The translations under genes were made by a program, and so were the position numbers. This document shows positions 28,915-41,882 of a stretch of DNA of 64,000 nucleotides, in pieces (position 1 is the stretch's first letter; each line of letters starts with the position of its first letter). The notes under the pieces are model-generated. The model was not told the DNA's origin. It ran no database searches and worked only from the letters and a program-made list of their open reading frames with translations. The stretch spans positions 13,516,001-13,580,000 of the forward strand of contig CAVNZM010000001.1 in assembly GCA_963693365.1 (NCBI GenBank). Reading direction: 5' to 3'. The DNA comes from Amoebidium appalachense. Its lineage: Eukaryota > Ichthyosporea.

Positions 28915-30213
28915 CTGCGTGTGTGTGTGCGTGTGTGTGTGTGCGTGTTTGCCTGTGCGTGCGTGCGTGCGTGTGTGTGTGTGTGTACGTGTGTGCGTGC
29001 CTGCGCGCGTGCCGTGTATAATACGCGCGCGCGCGTGTGTGTATGTGCCTGTGTGTGTGTGTGTGTGTATGTTTGTGTAAGTTCCCGAGAATGTGTGTCC
29101 GTGACACTGTGACACGTATTCAATGACAGCTTTGTGACATGTGTGCTCATGTGTGTGTGTGCACTTGCAACGTGTGTGCGTGTGTGCAACGGTGAGTCAG
29201 TGCATGCGTGCATGCATGTGTGCGTGTGTCTGTGTGTCTGCACACATACAAGATGTATGTGTGCCAATGACTGTGTGGCAGGCTGTGTGTGAAGTTCCCA
29301 GAGTGTGTGGGGGTGAGCGCTGAGGGGGTGTGCACTGCAGCTCGCACGTTGTACGTGCGTGTGGGTGCGTGTGTGCGTTTACCTATGCATGCATAGTCAC
29401 TGCGTGTATGTATGTGTGTGTGTGTGTGCGCGCGCACGTGTGTGTGGGTGTGTTTCACAGGTAATTTGTGTTTGGCATATGTGTGTGTGCATGCGTGCGT
29501 GCGTACGTGTGTGCGTGTGTGTGTGTACAAGTGTGTGTGCGTGTGTGCGTGCGACTGGTGCGAGTTTGATAATTTTGCCCCACTAAAAAAAGAGTCGGTA
29601 TGATACAGCATGCTTACCAGTTATTGTGTGCGTTTTCATCTAAGCATTCTGAATGCAGATTGTCTTGATAGTCATTCATTCGACTGGCGCACGCCCTTCA
29701 CCACGAGTGCTCAGGGGGCCGTGGTCGGGACGGTGCCGCGTGTACATGTGCTCGGTGTTGTTACACGTGTACCCGTGTCAGGTGCCACCAGTGCCGCATG
29801 TGTACGCCGCCCACACCGTCGCACAGACCATCATCTCGCGATCGCGAGTCGCGCGGGGCCGCCCGTTGGTACGGTCGGAGGCCCAGCCACACCAGCCACG
29901 GGGGGTGCGGCATGCCAGGAGCTACTACTAGAGAGAAGGGGGGGGTATGATTGGAGGGGGGGGTGTTCAGCTAACCTTATATGGATAAAGCAAAGTTACA
30001 AGGATTCAAGCCATTGGTTGGGCAAGACCCCTTTTGCCGAATATGGATAACAGATCATACACTGCTGTCCCGGGCCAATTGGCGCGCTCTTTACTGGTCA
30101 CAACCAGTCCGCGAAGGCCATGAGCAGCATTGCCGAGCACACTGGAATACGGGAATGTTTGCGGTAACGTAGTCGCACTAGGGGGGCAGGGGGCCAGGCC
30201 CCAAGTGTTTAAA
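25950..30213. other. Long non-coding, microsatellite-rich intergenic region
   Basis: It holds poly-C/poly-G blocks (26,213-26,240; 26,270-26,355; 26,510-26,548; 27,153-27,187), a large (GT)n cluster at 27,770-27,870, facing CCA/GGT-type tracts at 27,950-28,040, C-rich DNA at 28,290-28,500 and GT/GTGC-rich DNA at 28,800-29,560. ORFs here translate only low-complexity repeats. The 29,650-30,130 part is more complex and may include the promoter or 5' UTR of the next gene. Confidence 0.6.
27777..27869. repeat. (GT)n microsatellite
   Basis: Nearly pure GT array with two GC interruptions. Confidence 0.95.
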
Positions 30214-31603
30214 ATGAAGCCAGGCTGCCCTAAGGGCACAACACAGCGCCCTGGGCATAAAACAGGCGGAGCTAGGGAGGGAGCTGGGCGCAAAAAAAAA
30301 GATGCTGCATTTGTTCAGCCTTTAGCGAACTTTGCAGGTTTTGGGACGGCAAACAAAGCTGTTTTGCAGGAACTAAACGTAAACGTACAACCCGAACAGC
30401 CCCCTCTATCTAAGGCCGCCGACATAAGGGCCCGTGTAGTTGAGGCAGGTAGCGTCCATTCGTTACCAAGAGAAATGGATCGGGCCCCTGCTCCACACCC
30501 ACCAGACATACAGGTGCAACCCGACGAGGAACCTTTGCTAAATGCAGCAGCAGATGCGTACCGGGTAGACGAGGATGAAGGGGAGGAAGAGGGAGAAGAT
30601 AATACGGACGGGGATGACGGTGGAGAGGAGTTTTCTGACGCGGCGGGCGAAACAATCAAGTCGCACCTGCACACAGTGAAAGAGAGTCTCAAAGATGAGA
30701 AGACGCCTGTGGGGTGGCATCTTCCACCTCCCATTATAGGCTTTAAATTTGGGGGCGATCCAGCGCCTTTCTACAAACCCAGATGTTTTGCCTGGCTTCC
30801 GGAAAGGTTGTCTCCCGGTTTCATGGTGCCGTGCCCCTTCGATGATCACTACGTGGACCCCCACAACCACCCCAACCCACACCGTACTTCTCGCAATGGG
30901 TTCATGAGCAACCCCGTAGGACGGCGTGTTATCGACTTTGACAGCTGCTACTACATTATCACGGCCCGGTACTTTTGTGACACATGCAAAAAAAACTTTG
31001 CCGGCACAAACCCCCAGACAATTAAACGCCTTCCACTCTTCATGCGTGATCAGTTTCCGGCCTACCTTAGCCACCGCAGTGGGCTCGACCTAAAGGTGGT
31101 AACATTGTTGCGTGCACTGGCAGACAAAGGTGTGGGCCCAAACGCCTTTGCCACCCTCCTCTCGGAGCTCCACAAGCAGCGATACGACGAGCAGCGGCTC
31201 CTGTATTACTCGAGGGCGCTGCATTGGACCAAGTATGAACTCAAAAAGCGTAACGATTTCCGCCCCCACGACCAGCGCCTGACAGAACTTCCCCCAGAGG
31301 AGCAGGCGGCTAAGTTCTCGGCGTTTGGTGACAAAAATGGTTACGCTGGACATGTGCCTTCAGGCAAGTGTGCACTGCATTTTGGGTGTGTAAATGGTCC
31401 CCATTGTTTTGTATGCACGTGCTTGGGCATTTTTTGGGTTGGCTTGGTAGGGTTTTGTTTTATTATTTTTTATTTTTTTTTTAGGGGGGGGGGGGGGACT
31501 TGGAAATGGGTTTTGGAAGTGTGGTCAATAAGTTTCTATTATGGTGGTGGTGGATGTGTGGTGGTGGATGTGCGCCTGTGAGTGTGCGTGTACTTGTGGG
31601 TCC

Positions 31604-31634
<31 letters not shown>

Positions 31635-31902
31635 GGGGGGGAGGGGGGGGGGGGAGGGGGGACATGGTGATGGATTAGGTGGTGGTGGTGGCAATCAGTC
31701 ATGGTGGTGGTGGTGGTGGTGGTGGTGGTGGGGGGGGGGGGGGGGGGGGGGAGGGCAGAGGGATCATCAGAGGGGTGAAAGCATAACGGTCCATGTACCA
31801 GTGAGTGTGCTTGGGAAATCGTGGAGAACTGTTATGCCTGAGAATTAGATGGTGGGTGTGCGCATGTGTGTCTGTGTGTGTTGGGGGAAAGGAGGTGGAG
31901 AG

Positions 31903-31941
<39 letters not shown>

Positions 31942-32127
31942 GGGGGGGGGGCACATGGTGGTAGACTGGATCTTGGTGGCGGTACTTAATGGTTATTATA
32001 GTAGTGGCAGGAGGGTGTGGGGGGAAGGGCAAACGGACGTGCAGGGGACAAACTGCAGATGGGGCACAAAGGGGAAAGAAGGTGAAAGTTGGTGCAATGA
32101 CTTGGAGGGTTTGCGCGCGCCGGGAGG

Positions 32128-32172
<45 letters not shown>

Positions 32173-32607
32173 AACGGCCGGAGATGGGTGTGTAGCGTTT
32201 TTGAGATGGGAAAAGCCATACAGACTTACGAAAATACAGAGAGGTGAGATGAACACGAGGGACTAGAGGGAATGGGGGGGATGGTCCTGATGGGAGGGTG
32301 GTGGAGTTCTAACAGTACTTGGGGTTCAGGCAAATACCTGAGTGCCGTGTATACTGAGTTCAGCGACCGCACGGCAAAGTACCAGAGCCTGGACACGCAG
32401 CTCAAGCCCGTAAACAACGTGCTCAAGGCCGACCACACCTTCCAAATTGGGAAGCTCACCGGCATCAATGGGGAGCCTCTGTACCGAGGCCTATGGACTT
32501 GTGTAAACGAGCTTGGCGGTGTGTGGTCCCTCCTCTTCTCCCCCCTCCCCCCACTCTCCCCCAGGCCCCCTTCCCCCCTCCCCCCCCCCCCCCACACACG
32601 CCCACCC

Positions 32608-32638
<31 letters not shown>

Positions 32639-32871
32639 ACACGCCCCCCTCCCCCCCCCCCCCCCCTCCCCCCTCCCTAGGGCCTTTAAATCTCTTAGGC
32701 TCCACATTTAATGAGGTGGCACACTGTGAGTAGAGGTTTGTAGTATGTGGGTTTTGGGGACAATTCTTGCCCTGTCGAGCAAAAACTAGGAAGCTCCAGA
32801 TATGTGTGTATGTGTTTTTGCTGGGTAGAGATTGGGGTGGGCTGGGGTGGAGCTTTCTTTTGGCGGGGAAT

Positions 32872-32918
<47 letters not shown>

Positions 32919-34410
32919 AGCTTCTGCCAAGCAGAATGGGAGTAGGGGCCAGTGATTGCAAGGGATGCAGGGGGGGGGGGGGGGGGGGGAGAGGGACACC
33001 ACCGTCGGGGTTGAAGGTAGAGAGGGCAAGAGGCCCGGGGTGGGGTGGGGGGGGGGGGGGGGGGGGACAGTAGGTGCCATATGGAGGGCTGTCCCATGGT
33101 TTGGGGGGAGGGGGAGTGGGGAAGGATCGTGGGCACATGGGTTTGGGGGGAAGGCAGAGAGGGGGAAAGGATTGTGATCACAAGGGTTTAGGGGGAGGAA
33201 GGGGGAAGGATTGTAGGTACATGGGTTTAGGGGGGAGGGGGGGGGGGGAAGATTTTGGGGGAAAGGGAGGCCTGGGGAAAGTATGTGGGCACATGGGTTT
33301 GGGGGGAAGGAGGGGGAAGGGTTTTGGGGGAGAGGGAGGGGAAAGTATGTGGGCACATGGGTTTGGGGGGAGGGAGGGGGAAAGGATTGTGTGGGCACTG
33401 AAGTCTCGTGAAGGGCCATGTGGTAAGGGAAGCTAGAACATGCATGGCTGCTCGGAGATGCCCTCTCACACAGTGCGGCACCCCAGAGATCCGGGCGCAG
33501 GTATTTACACGGGACTGCAGCCACCAGGAGATTGAGCCCGTGATCCAGCGCATCTCTGCCACCACGGCGGCGCTCAACAGCAAGGGCCCGGCCTTCTTCT
33601 ACACAGATCGGTGCTGCCAAGACCGGGCGTTTGTTGAGCGCATGTTTCCAACCCTAGCCCGGCCAAAATGCCCCGTCCGTCTGAACGAGGCTGCGCTGGT
33701 AAGCGTGACGGACGGTCTGCCTGGGCTGGAGCTGCCGGCCAACTACCCTAAGCCGGTGTACACCGACTGCCAGGGGGCGGTGGTGGCTACAGCGGCCATT
33801 CGTGCCGACCTGGAGGGGCAGCAGCACCGCGTGGTGGGGCTGGACTGCGAGTGGGTCTATCGGGTGGGCCAGGCGCGGTCCAAGGTTTGCACGCTGCAGA
33901 TTGCCACCGCACGGGCCGTGTACATCTTCCACTTGGCACGCATGGGCCCCAACCACAGCCCGCCCGCGCGGCTGGTGGACGAGCTGATTGCGCTGCTTAG
34001 GGACCCCAGCATCATCAAGGTGGGCAAGCAGATCGGCACGGACTCGGCCCACCTCAACAAGGACTACGGCACCCCTGTGGCCAGCTATCTGGAGCTGGGC
34101 CGGTTCTGCTATGCCCGTGCAGCTATCACCTCTGCGGCCCGGGGCTTGGCCGACATCACTGCCCAGGTCATAGGCAAGAAGCTGCCCAAGCCGGCACTTG
34201 TTCGATGCTCCAACTGGCACGAGCCGCTATCAGAGGTGCAGGCCACCTACGCTGCCCTTGATGCATATGCGTCCCTGCAGGTCTACTCGGCCGTGGTCGA
34301 TAGGCCAAACCTGTCAGGTGTGTATCCCACCTGCTTTTTGCCCCAGTGCTTATGTGCTTATGCCAGATATAGAAAGATTGTGGGCCCCCCAGAGGAGAGG
34401 GGAGGGGGGA

Positions 34411-34442
<32 letters not shown>

Positions 34443-34534
34443 TGGCTGACCACATGGGCCAGTGTTCCAGTTGTGTTATGCTGGGTGTCGGGTGGCTATC
34501 AAAGGAGGGGGTGATTGGTGGTGGTGGTGGTGGT

Positions 34535-34571
<37 letters not shown>

Positions 34572-34643
34572 CTATAGCACTGTTAACACGTGCAAGTGCC
34601 ACACAAGCTGGGCACTGGGAGAGGGGGGGGGGGGGAGGGAGAA

Positions 34644-34676
<33 letters not shown>

Positions 34677-35602
34677 GCTAAGGAATATGCATTTGATTTT
34701 TGTGGAGCGAAGAGAAAAACGTTGGTGCTGTGGCTTTTTGGCTGAGTTTTTTGCTTCCCTCTATGACATGCAGCGCGGCTTCATGCAAAGGCACTCGGTG
34801 AAGGGGTTGAGATTGTGCCCCGGCGGGGCCCACATGCTGCAGCAGCCACCGGGGTGGTGCTGGCTGTGCAGCCGGAGCGCTGGGGGGGCATGAAGGTGGG
34901 CAAGAAGCATGCAGTGGTGCGGGTGGATCAGGTGCTGTCGCCGGCCATGCAGGTGCCCTTTGGCCCCGACAAGGGCAAGACCCTGGGAGAGCTGGGCCCG
35001 CCGCCCTTTGAGCTGATGGTGCACCTGCAGTGGCTACGGCCCATTCAGCCCCCACCGGACCCAGGTGCCGAGGTGCCGGTGGTCCCTGACCCAGCCCCTC
35101 CCCCTGCCGAGCAGCAGCAACCCCTTGCCGGCCCACAGGCACCCCCCCAGGACCCCCAGGCAGCCCCGGGGGGCCTTGAGGCAGCCCCAGGGGGACCCGA
35201 GGCAGCTCCCAGAGAGGGCATGTTGGGCCAGGCACCGCCTGGGGAGGTGGTGTGGCAGACTGTGCTGAATGACGCCTTCCACTCCATTGCAAACACGGCG
35301 GACGGCACGTACAAGTCACACCCCCGCAGGGCTGAGTACGCACGCGCACTCAGCGAGGCAATATTTGTGTGGAATGAAGAGGATTACGGACATGTGAAGG
35401 TGCCCCCCCCCCTCCCCCCCCCCCCAAAATAAAAAATAAAAAATAAAAATAAAAAAAACGGCAACAACAACATGCGTGACTGACGCGCACACACACATAC
35501 ACTCGTTAGCACACACTCACCATTCCACCCACAACCATGCACACCTTCGACAAAACTTCTGAGGGAAGAGAGAGAGCCTGAGCCTCAGAGAGAGGGGGGG
35601 GA

Positions 35603-35683
<81 letters not shown>

Positions 35684-37001
35684 GGAGAGTGGGGGTTATT
35701 CATATGCCTAGAGAGAAATAATGTAGGGTTGTGGGGGGAAAGAGCCACATGCATTTTTTACTTGTGTTGGGGGAGAAGATGGGGGGGGTGGAGGGGAGGG
35801 GTCCTACAATAACGGCAGGTATCAAAGTCTACCAAACCCAAATTGCAGTGTGCGTAGTAAATTAATATTGGCATCCTGCCTCACAGGGGGTGCCAATGGC
35901 GTGATGGGCGGGCCAGAGGACTGTGAGGTCGAGGAGGGTGACGGTGCTGCCATGGGGGGGGGCAACCAGGTGGCGCGTGGTGCACCACAGCCGGACCCTG
36001 CACTGAGGGGCGACTACAAGTTCCTGGCGCAGAAGCAACATGTGGCCATCCCCTTCCTTCCGGTGCTTACCCCTCAGGAGCGCAAGCTATTCAGCACGCT
36101 GCTCCTGGGCACCTACAAGGCACATGCAAAGCCCAACGGCCAGCTGTTCGAGGCTTTGGCCCAAGACTTCAACAAGGCTGCCTCTGTGGCTGGGGGAATC
36201 TACATGAAGGATGCGGCCTACATCAAGAAGCATTTCGACAAGTGGAAGACCTGGCAGACGGCACATGCACAGCGCTCCACACACGAGGGCCTGGCAGATC
36301 ACCGCAAGCGTATGCGCGAGGAGAGGGCAGACGCTGTGCCAGCAACCATACGGCCTGCCCCCTTGCCACCCCTCCCTGTTCCAGACGGTGTCGATGCAGG
36401 GGCGCAGCGTGAGCGGCCCTTGCCCATGCTAGTGGGCAAAAAGCATCGCAACATTGGCCCTGAGGGGCCCCTGCAGATGGATTTGCCGGTGCCCCCTCCT
36501 ATGCAGCCACCCCAGAGAGCCCCCAAGACCTGCAAGACGTGTGGCCGCCAGGGCAAGGGCTGCCCCGGCTCCAATCGGGCCAAGAGCTGCCCACGTTGGG
36601 TTGCAGCCAATCAGGATGCCATGCCACCAGCACCCGCGCTTGACATGCAGCAGGGCCATGTGCCGCACATGCCCCCTGCACCCCATCCAGGCCCGCACCA
36701 CCCACATGGCTGGCCCCCACCGTGGGGCATCATGCCGCCTCAGCCCGGCCCTGCCTTCCCCATGCCTGGGCTACTGCCGCAGCACGGTCCCCATCCTTAC
36801 TTGGGCCATGTGGGCCAGCCCTCGGCTGGTGGGCAGTTCCCACCCCCTTCTCGTGCATCTGCTGTGCTGGGCCTGGCGTTGCCACCTGCTGGAGAGACGC
36901 AGCTGCAATGGCACGATCGAAAGCAAAGTAATCGTGGCCGCAAGTCTGCAGGCAGCCAATCAGGATCTCAGAGTAGTCAGAGTAGCCAAACTAGTGTCTA
37001 A
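30214..37001 (+). CDS. DUF6729-like / DEDDy 3'-5' exonuclease multidomain protein
   Basis: Exons: 30214-31363, 32330-32518, 33487-34317, 34774-35399, and a last exon ending at the TAA at 36999-37001. The first four joins keep phase. The chosen ATG (30,214) precedes KPGCPKGTTQRPGH..GGAREGAGRKK, a typical basic start in this family. Exon 1 then has an acidic linker and a Cys-containing domain (FCDTCKKNF; a DUF6729-like region by recall). Exon 3 holds a WRN/EXD2-type exonuclease: GLDCEW (Asp-x-Glu), QIGTDSAHL, and YAALDAY. Exon 5 has a helical LAQDFN..YIKKHFDKWKTW segment, KTCKTCGRQGKGCPG and a disordered Pro/Gln/Ser tail. The join to exon 5 is unresolved: the obvious AG at 35,886 is out of phase. 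Host gene or transposon-derived gene both remain possible. Confidence 0.75.
31364..32329 (+). other. Intron 1 of the exonuclease gene, probable GC-AG intron
   Basis: The 5' end reads CAG|GCAAGTG, the classic GC donor, and the 3' end TTCAG|GC. Use of any nearby GT breaks the frame or the acceptor. Inside are poly-T then poly-G (31,470-31,497), (GGT)n at 31,699-31,730, and poly-G runs of up to about 50 bp at 31,618-31,760, 31,904-31,950 and 32,128-32,170. Confidence 0.7.
33090..33400. repeat. G-rich minisatellite in intron 2 of the exonuclease gene
   Basis: Six or more irregular units of roughly 35-50 bp built on GGGCACATGGGTTTGGGGGG with a following AGGGGGAAAGGATTG part. It ends about 90 bp before exon 3. 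Confidence 0.85.
35605..35682. repeat. Poly-G run, about 78 bp
   Basis: A pure G homopolymer in the last intron of the exonuclease gene; by run length it is second to the poly-C at 20,289. Confidence 0.95.
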
Positions 37002-37445
37002 TATTGGAATGTACACCAATGTAACGGATCTCATATGTGTTGTAGTGCTTCAAGTTATACCTGTTCTTCGTACAGTCATGTTAGGGGGGGAGGGGGGGGG
37101 GGGGGGGGGGGGGGGGGGCTAGCTTTCATTCCGAAGTTTACTGTAAAGAATTAAAATTTAGAATCTGAGTAATAGTACAGAGCCTTTGCACTTTTCTCTG
37201 TTTGTTAGGAATTCTTTGTGATCGAGAGTATGGTGTGTTAGACTATTGGTGTTAATGTGTCCTGGAAGGTGTATAATGTCTGCTGGCCGTAGTCAGTATC
37301 TATTTTTAGGTATATAGTATATTTTTAAATGTTGGCCGCTGGCCAATAAATAGCAAATAATAAACACACGATAAAGTCAACAGCGTGCCAAAAAACTAAT
37401 CCCCAGCGAGCGCACCCAGTGATGTGTGTGTGTGTGTGTGTGTCG

Positions 37446-37564
<119 letters not shown>

Positions 37565-38843
37565 CGTGCGTGTGTGCGTGTGTGCGTGTGTGCGTGTGTG
37601 CGTGTGTGTGTGTGAGTGTGTGTGTGTGTGTGTGTATGTGTGGTGTGGTGTGTGCGCGGCTTGTACATATGTACGTGTTCATGTGCACCTGTGTCGGACC
37701 TACGAAGTACATGAAAGTAAATTTTGACAGCATCGATCTGCCGGTGTGTATGTGTATGTGTGCCAGTGCAGCAGGTGTGCCTTGTAACTGATAGCTTCGC
37801 ATTTTACGTGTGTGTATATATAGTAGTACGCATAGACACTTGCTGATCATTCGGATCGACATTAATATTTAATCTGTCGGTCCTCGGTTTTTTGAGTGAA
37901 TGATGATCAAGTGTAAGAGCATTCACTTGGCAAGTATTAATGTTGCAGAGGCTAGCTGCAGCTGCAAGCGTCGGATGCACACTGACAATTGTCTTTTCAG
38001 CGAGTCTAACCTGCAGGCAGCAGCTGCACACATATAGGGTTGTTATCTTGCGGCACATGCACGGTGATCATTTCAGAGTAATAGAGTTCAGAGCAATGAA
38101 AATAATGAAAATAACTAAACTTTGTGACTACTTTAAAGTTGCTGAGATCATACGTGGTGCAAGCTGCACTATGAACACATGTATAGTGCTAGTAATTAAT
38201 ACATTTTTGTTGCCTTCTGCAGGGTTATCGTAGCTACGTCACGGCCTGCACTCAGGGGGGGGAGGGGGGGGGGGGGAGAGGGGGGATGATTCGAAGGGGG
38301 TATAAATAAGAACATGCAGCTAAAGGTCTTTCCCGTGGATCCTCCCCCCTCCCCCCCCCCACCTCTCCCTCCCCCGGGGCCCCATACTATGATATCTAGG
38401 CCCAATATTATATGCCCCTTCCCCCCCCCCCCCCCCCCCCCTCCCCTCTCCGGATCCCCGGACCCCACTTCCCTACCCGGAGGCTCAAGAGCTCCCCCCT
38501 TCCCCTTCCCCCCCTCCCCCCCCCCCCCCCCAAGGCTTACGGGGGCCCTTCTTCATCGAGGGGGAGGGGGTGGGGGTGGGGGGTGGGGGGTGGGGGTGGG
38601 GGGGAGGGGGAAGTGGAAGGCGGGGGTGGATGCATGTCAGCCTAGGTGAATTCAATTGTTTAACTCCAGTGTGCAGGACTGGTCTGAAGGCTTAAGAAAA
38701 CAACGAGGAAATGGGGTCCAGTGGAGGTGGTGGTGGTGTTCTGTGTGTGTGTGTACACGTGCACGTATGTGTGTGGTTTTTCTAAGGGGTGAGTGGTGGT
38801 GGTGGTGGTGGTGGTGGTCACCGTGGTGGTGGTGTGTGTGTCT

Positions 38844-38912
<69 letters not shown>

Positions 38913-39991
38913 TAGAAAGAAAAACTGCTCGTGGGTCACTGTTTTTCGTCACTGTATTTGTAACGGGCCGCTCATATTTATATAACTACTTTAATTTAAG
39001 TACACGTGTTCATTATCATATACGATGGCCAAATATAGAAATTTTGGCGTCGAAGTTCTTGGAGCTAAAAAAACGTTTAAAAGGGGGAAATAATAGCTTG
39101 GCCCCAAATTTACCTTGCCGTTTTTAGCGAATGTATTTTTTATTCATGAGTTCTAGTGATTCAGTGAGTGCACGTGCCTGCCTCAGGCTGATCATGACAA
39201 CTGCAACACACCATTCCTACATGGATATCAACCAAAAGAAAATAGTATATACTGTGGTGGTCTCCTAAACCTTGTGCGGCATGCGCATACATGATATTAC
39301 AGTGACGCATGTGCATATTATTGTTCTGTACACCGGAGTGTGCCGGTGCACGTGGCTGTTTTGTGCACATGTTACAATAGCAGCACGATCTCCCTAAACT
39401 CCATGTTTACACATCCCTCACCCTGGCTCTGCCTTGTCGGTGCTCCAAAACACACATACAAATCCCCCTAGACTCAGTGCCTGCACATGGTCGCATTCAC
39501 GTGCAGGTCACGTGACACATGCGATGCCATACTGCCGTCTACAGCAACAACCACGGCAGCATGTATACCGGCCCAGCACGAAATATACTTATCGGCAGCC
39601 CACTGAACTCGCCCATTTTCTCTTTTTCATGTATGTCCCTCCTTTTTTGTAAAATCACCCTTTTTGGCCTCCCGGTAGTGGATTTTGCAGGATTTGACTT
39701 CTTTGAGGTCCAAAAACCTCAAATTTTCCCCGGCGGGGCCGGGGAGGGAGAATTCAAAAATTGCCCGCTCCTGATATGGTACCCGGGCCCCAGCCACACT
39801 CGACGGCCTACTGCGTTTTCCAGCGCAGCCAATCAAATGCAGCCAGTGACATATGTACATCTGAGAGTGAGGGGGGCAGATTGAAAATATAGCCTCAGGC
39901 AGGCTATTGTTATCTCGATAGAACGGAGGGGAAGGTGAGCGTGAGGGTTACACCCTCGTTTCCCAAGCCCCCCCCCCCCCCCCCCCCTCCC

Positions 39992-40058
<67 letters not shown>

Positions 40059-40079
40059 AGGGGGGGGGGGGGGGGCCGC

Positions 40080-40262
40080 CCCCGCAACCAAAAATTTCGA
40101 GGGGGGGGGGGGGTTTGAATGCGGAACACGGTACGAGGGGGGGGGGGATTTTTTTTTGTGTGTGTGTGTGTGTGGGGGGGGGGGGGAACGAAAATTTCGA
40201 GGGGGGGGGGAAACGATTGGGGTGGGGGGGGTTTGAATGCGGAACACGGTACGAGGGGGGGG
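40080..40262 (-). repeat. Two 24-bp tail fragments of the poly-C-tailed repeat in a local duplication
   Basis: TTTGAATGCGGAACACGGTA appears at about 40,113 and again at about 40,231, each directly after a G run and cut off by a new G run. The preceding AAAATTTCGAGGGG also appears twice, so a unit of about 118 bp has been duplicated. Confidence 0.8.
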
Positions 40263-40286
40263 GGGGGGGGGGGGGGGGGGGTTTTT

Positions 40287-40322
<36 letters not shown>

Positions 40323-40995
40323 ATCCGAGTCTGCAGTGCACGTGTGCTTGTGCCATTAGTGTCATTATTAATTAAACAGGTGCAGCATGTGAAAGTGACC
40401 TGCAATCACTTCTACACATTATTATTATGGTATTTTGACTACGCGTAATGATTTCATAGGCGAATGTCGCATGCATGGATGTAGTGTGTGCTTGACGTGT
40501 ATGTGGTTGCGTGTGTGCATGTTCGTGTGTGTGTGCCGTGTGCGTGTGCATTGAATGTGACATAGCATACTCTACATACACCGTGACATTACAGTTAAAC
40601 TGTAAGTAACATTACAATCATAAACTACCACTATGACATGCTGAACATTACTGGAAGTTAAATGCTACAACTAACACCTAACAAACTGATTCATAAGTAT
40701 TAACTTGGCATCATGATGCCAAATCCCATACTAATCCAACCTACTAGACATGCTCTACGTTTGCCACCTGACCCCAAAGCAGCTGGCAGCCACAATAACA
40801 ATTAGAAAAATAAAAAACTACGTGGAGGGATTGGCTCACTCCCACCATCCGTGACACTAAAACTGAGCAGGCGGATGCCAAAAGCGGTGACCAGAGCATA
40901 CAACATGGCCTTGCACCTACATCATTGCATGTAAGTATGACACAAATGGGGAGGGATCGCTAAAGTCAGTTGACAGACGCTACATTGTGCACTGG

Positions 40996-41686
40996 CTATC
41001 GTGCTCGGGTATGTGTGATAATAACTGGGGTGGAACGCTTGCGGATGAGGTGCTGGCTAGGGGGAATCACCCCAGACTGTTGGGTGCTTTGGAATTCATC
41101 CGCCGAATCCGCAGAAGCAAAATGGGCGCGCCGAGGACAGCGGAAATCATCAGTTACGTCTGCGAGGGTCACCCTTGAAAGGAATCCTTGGTATTCTGCT
41201 AGATTTCGCCGCCATTCGTTTACCATTAGTTCGCGTAGCCGTCCAATCGCGTCTATAGGCTCCATATTAGCTGTAAACCCCAATGTGTTGAGATGTTCAC
41301 GGGTAGCTACATGACCGCTTTGTAGACACTGATTGACATAATGCCACACCGAATGAAACAAACAGTTGCCGTCAGCCGGTGTTTCCATCAGCTCCATTCT
41401 CCAGGCACCAGAATTTGAAGAAGGCGTTGTTGCTGGACCTCAGGTGGCCCGGATATGTCCCTGTGTTGCACATCACAAGGAAGAATAATCAAAGACAAGA
41501 AGTGGAAGGGTGGTAGGGCGGTGGTGGTGGGGTGGGGTGGGGTGGGGGGGGGGGGGGGGGGGGGGGGAGGGGCGGGAGGCAGAGAGAGGCGGAGGAGAGA
41601 GAGAAAGACAGATTAGGGGGAGGCGGAAAGGCCGAGGAGCAGAACAAGGGAAACCTTGGCGTGTGTGTGTGGGTGGGTGGGTGGGT

Positions 41687-41719
<33 letters not shown>

Positions 41720-41847
41720 TTAGATTATTAACAGCTATATGGGTGGATAGACGTGTGCGCGCGCGTCTGTGTGTGTGCGTGCGCTCGTGGCTGTGAGCGC
41801 AGGTGCGTGCAACAAAGATGTGTGTGTGTGTGTGTGTGCGTGGGGAG

Positions 41848-41882
<35 letters not shown>

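Noticed and set aside
29610-30050. 146-codon ORF upstream of the exonuclease gene
   Set aside because: No recognisable domain and no phase-compatible link to the next exon; it may be promoter or 5' UTR.
33090-33400. Interstitial telomere repeat (TTTAGGG-like)
   Set aside because: Units are 35-50 bp with variable G counts, not a short regular telomeric repeat.
36999-37120. Extension of the exonuclease protein past 37,001
   Set aside because: The TAA ends the long frame; the other-frame ORF to 37,122 runs into poly-G and has no support.
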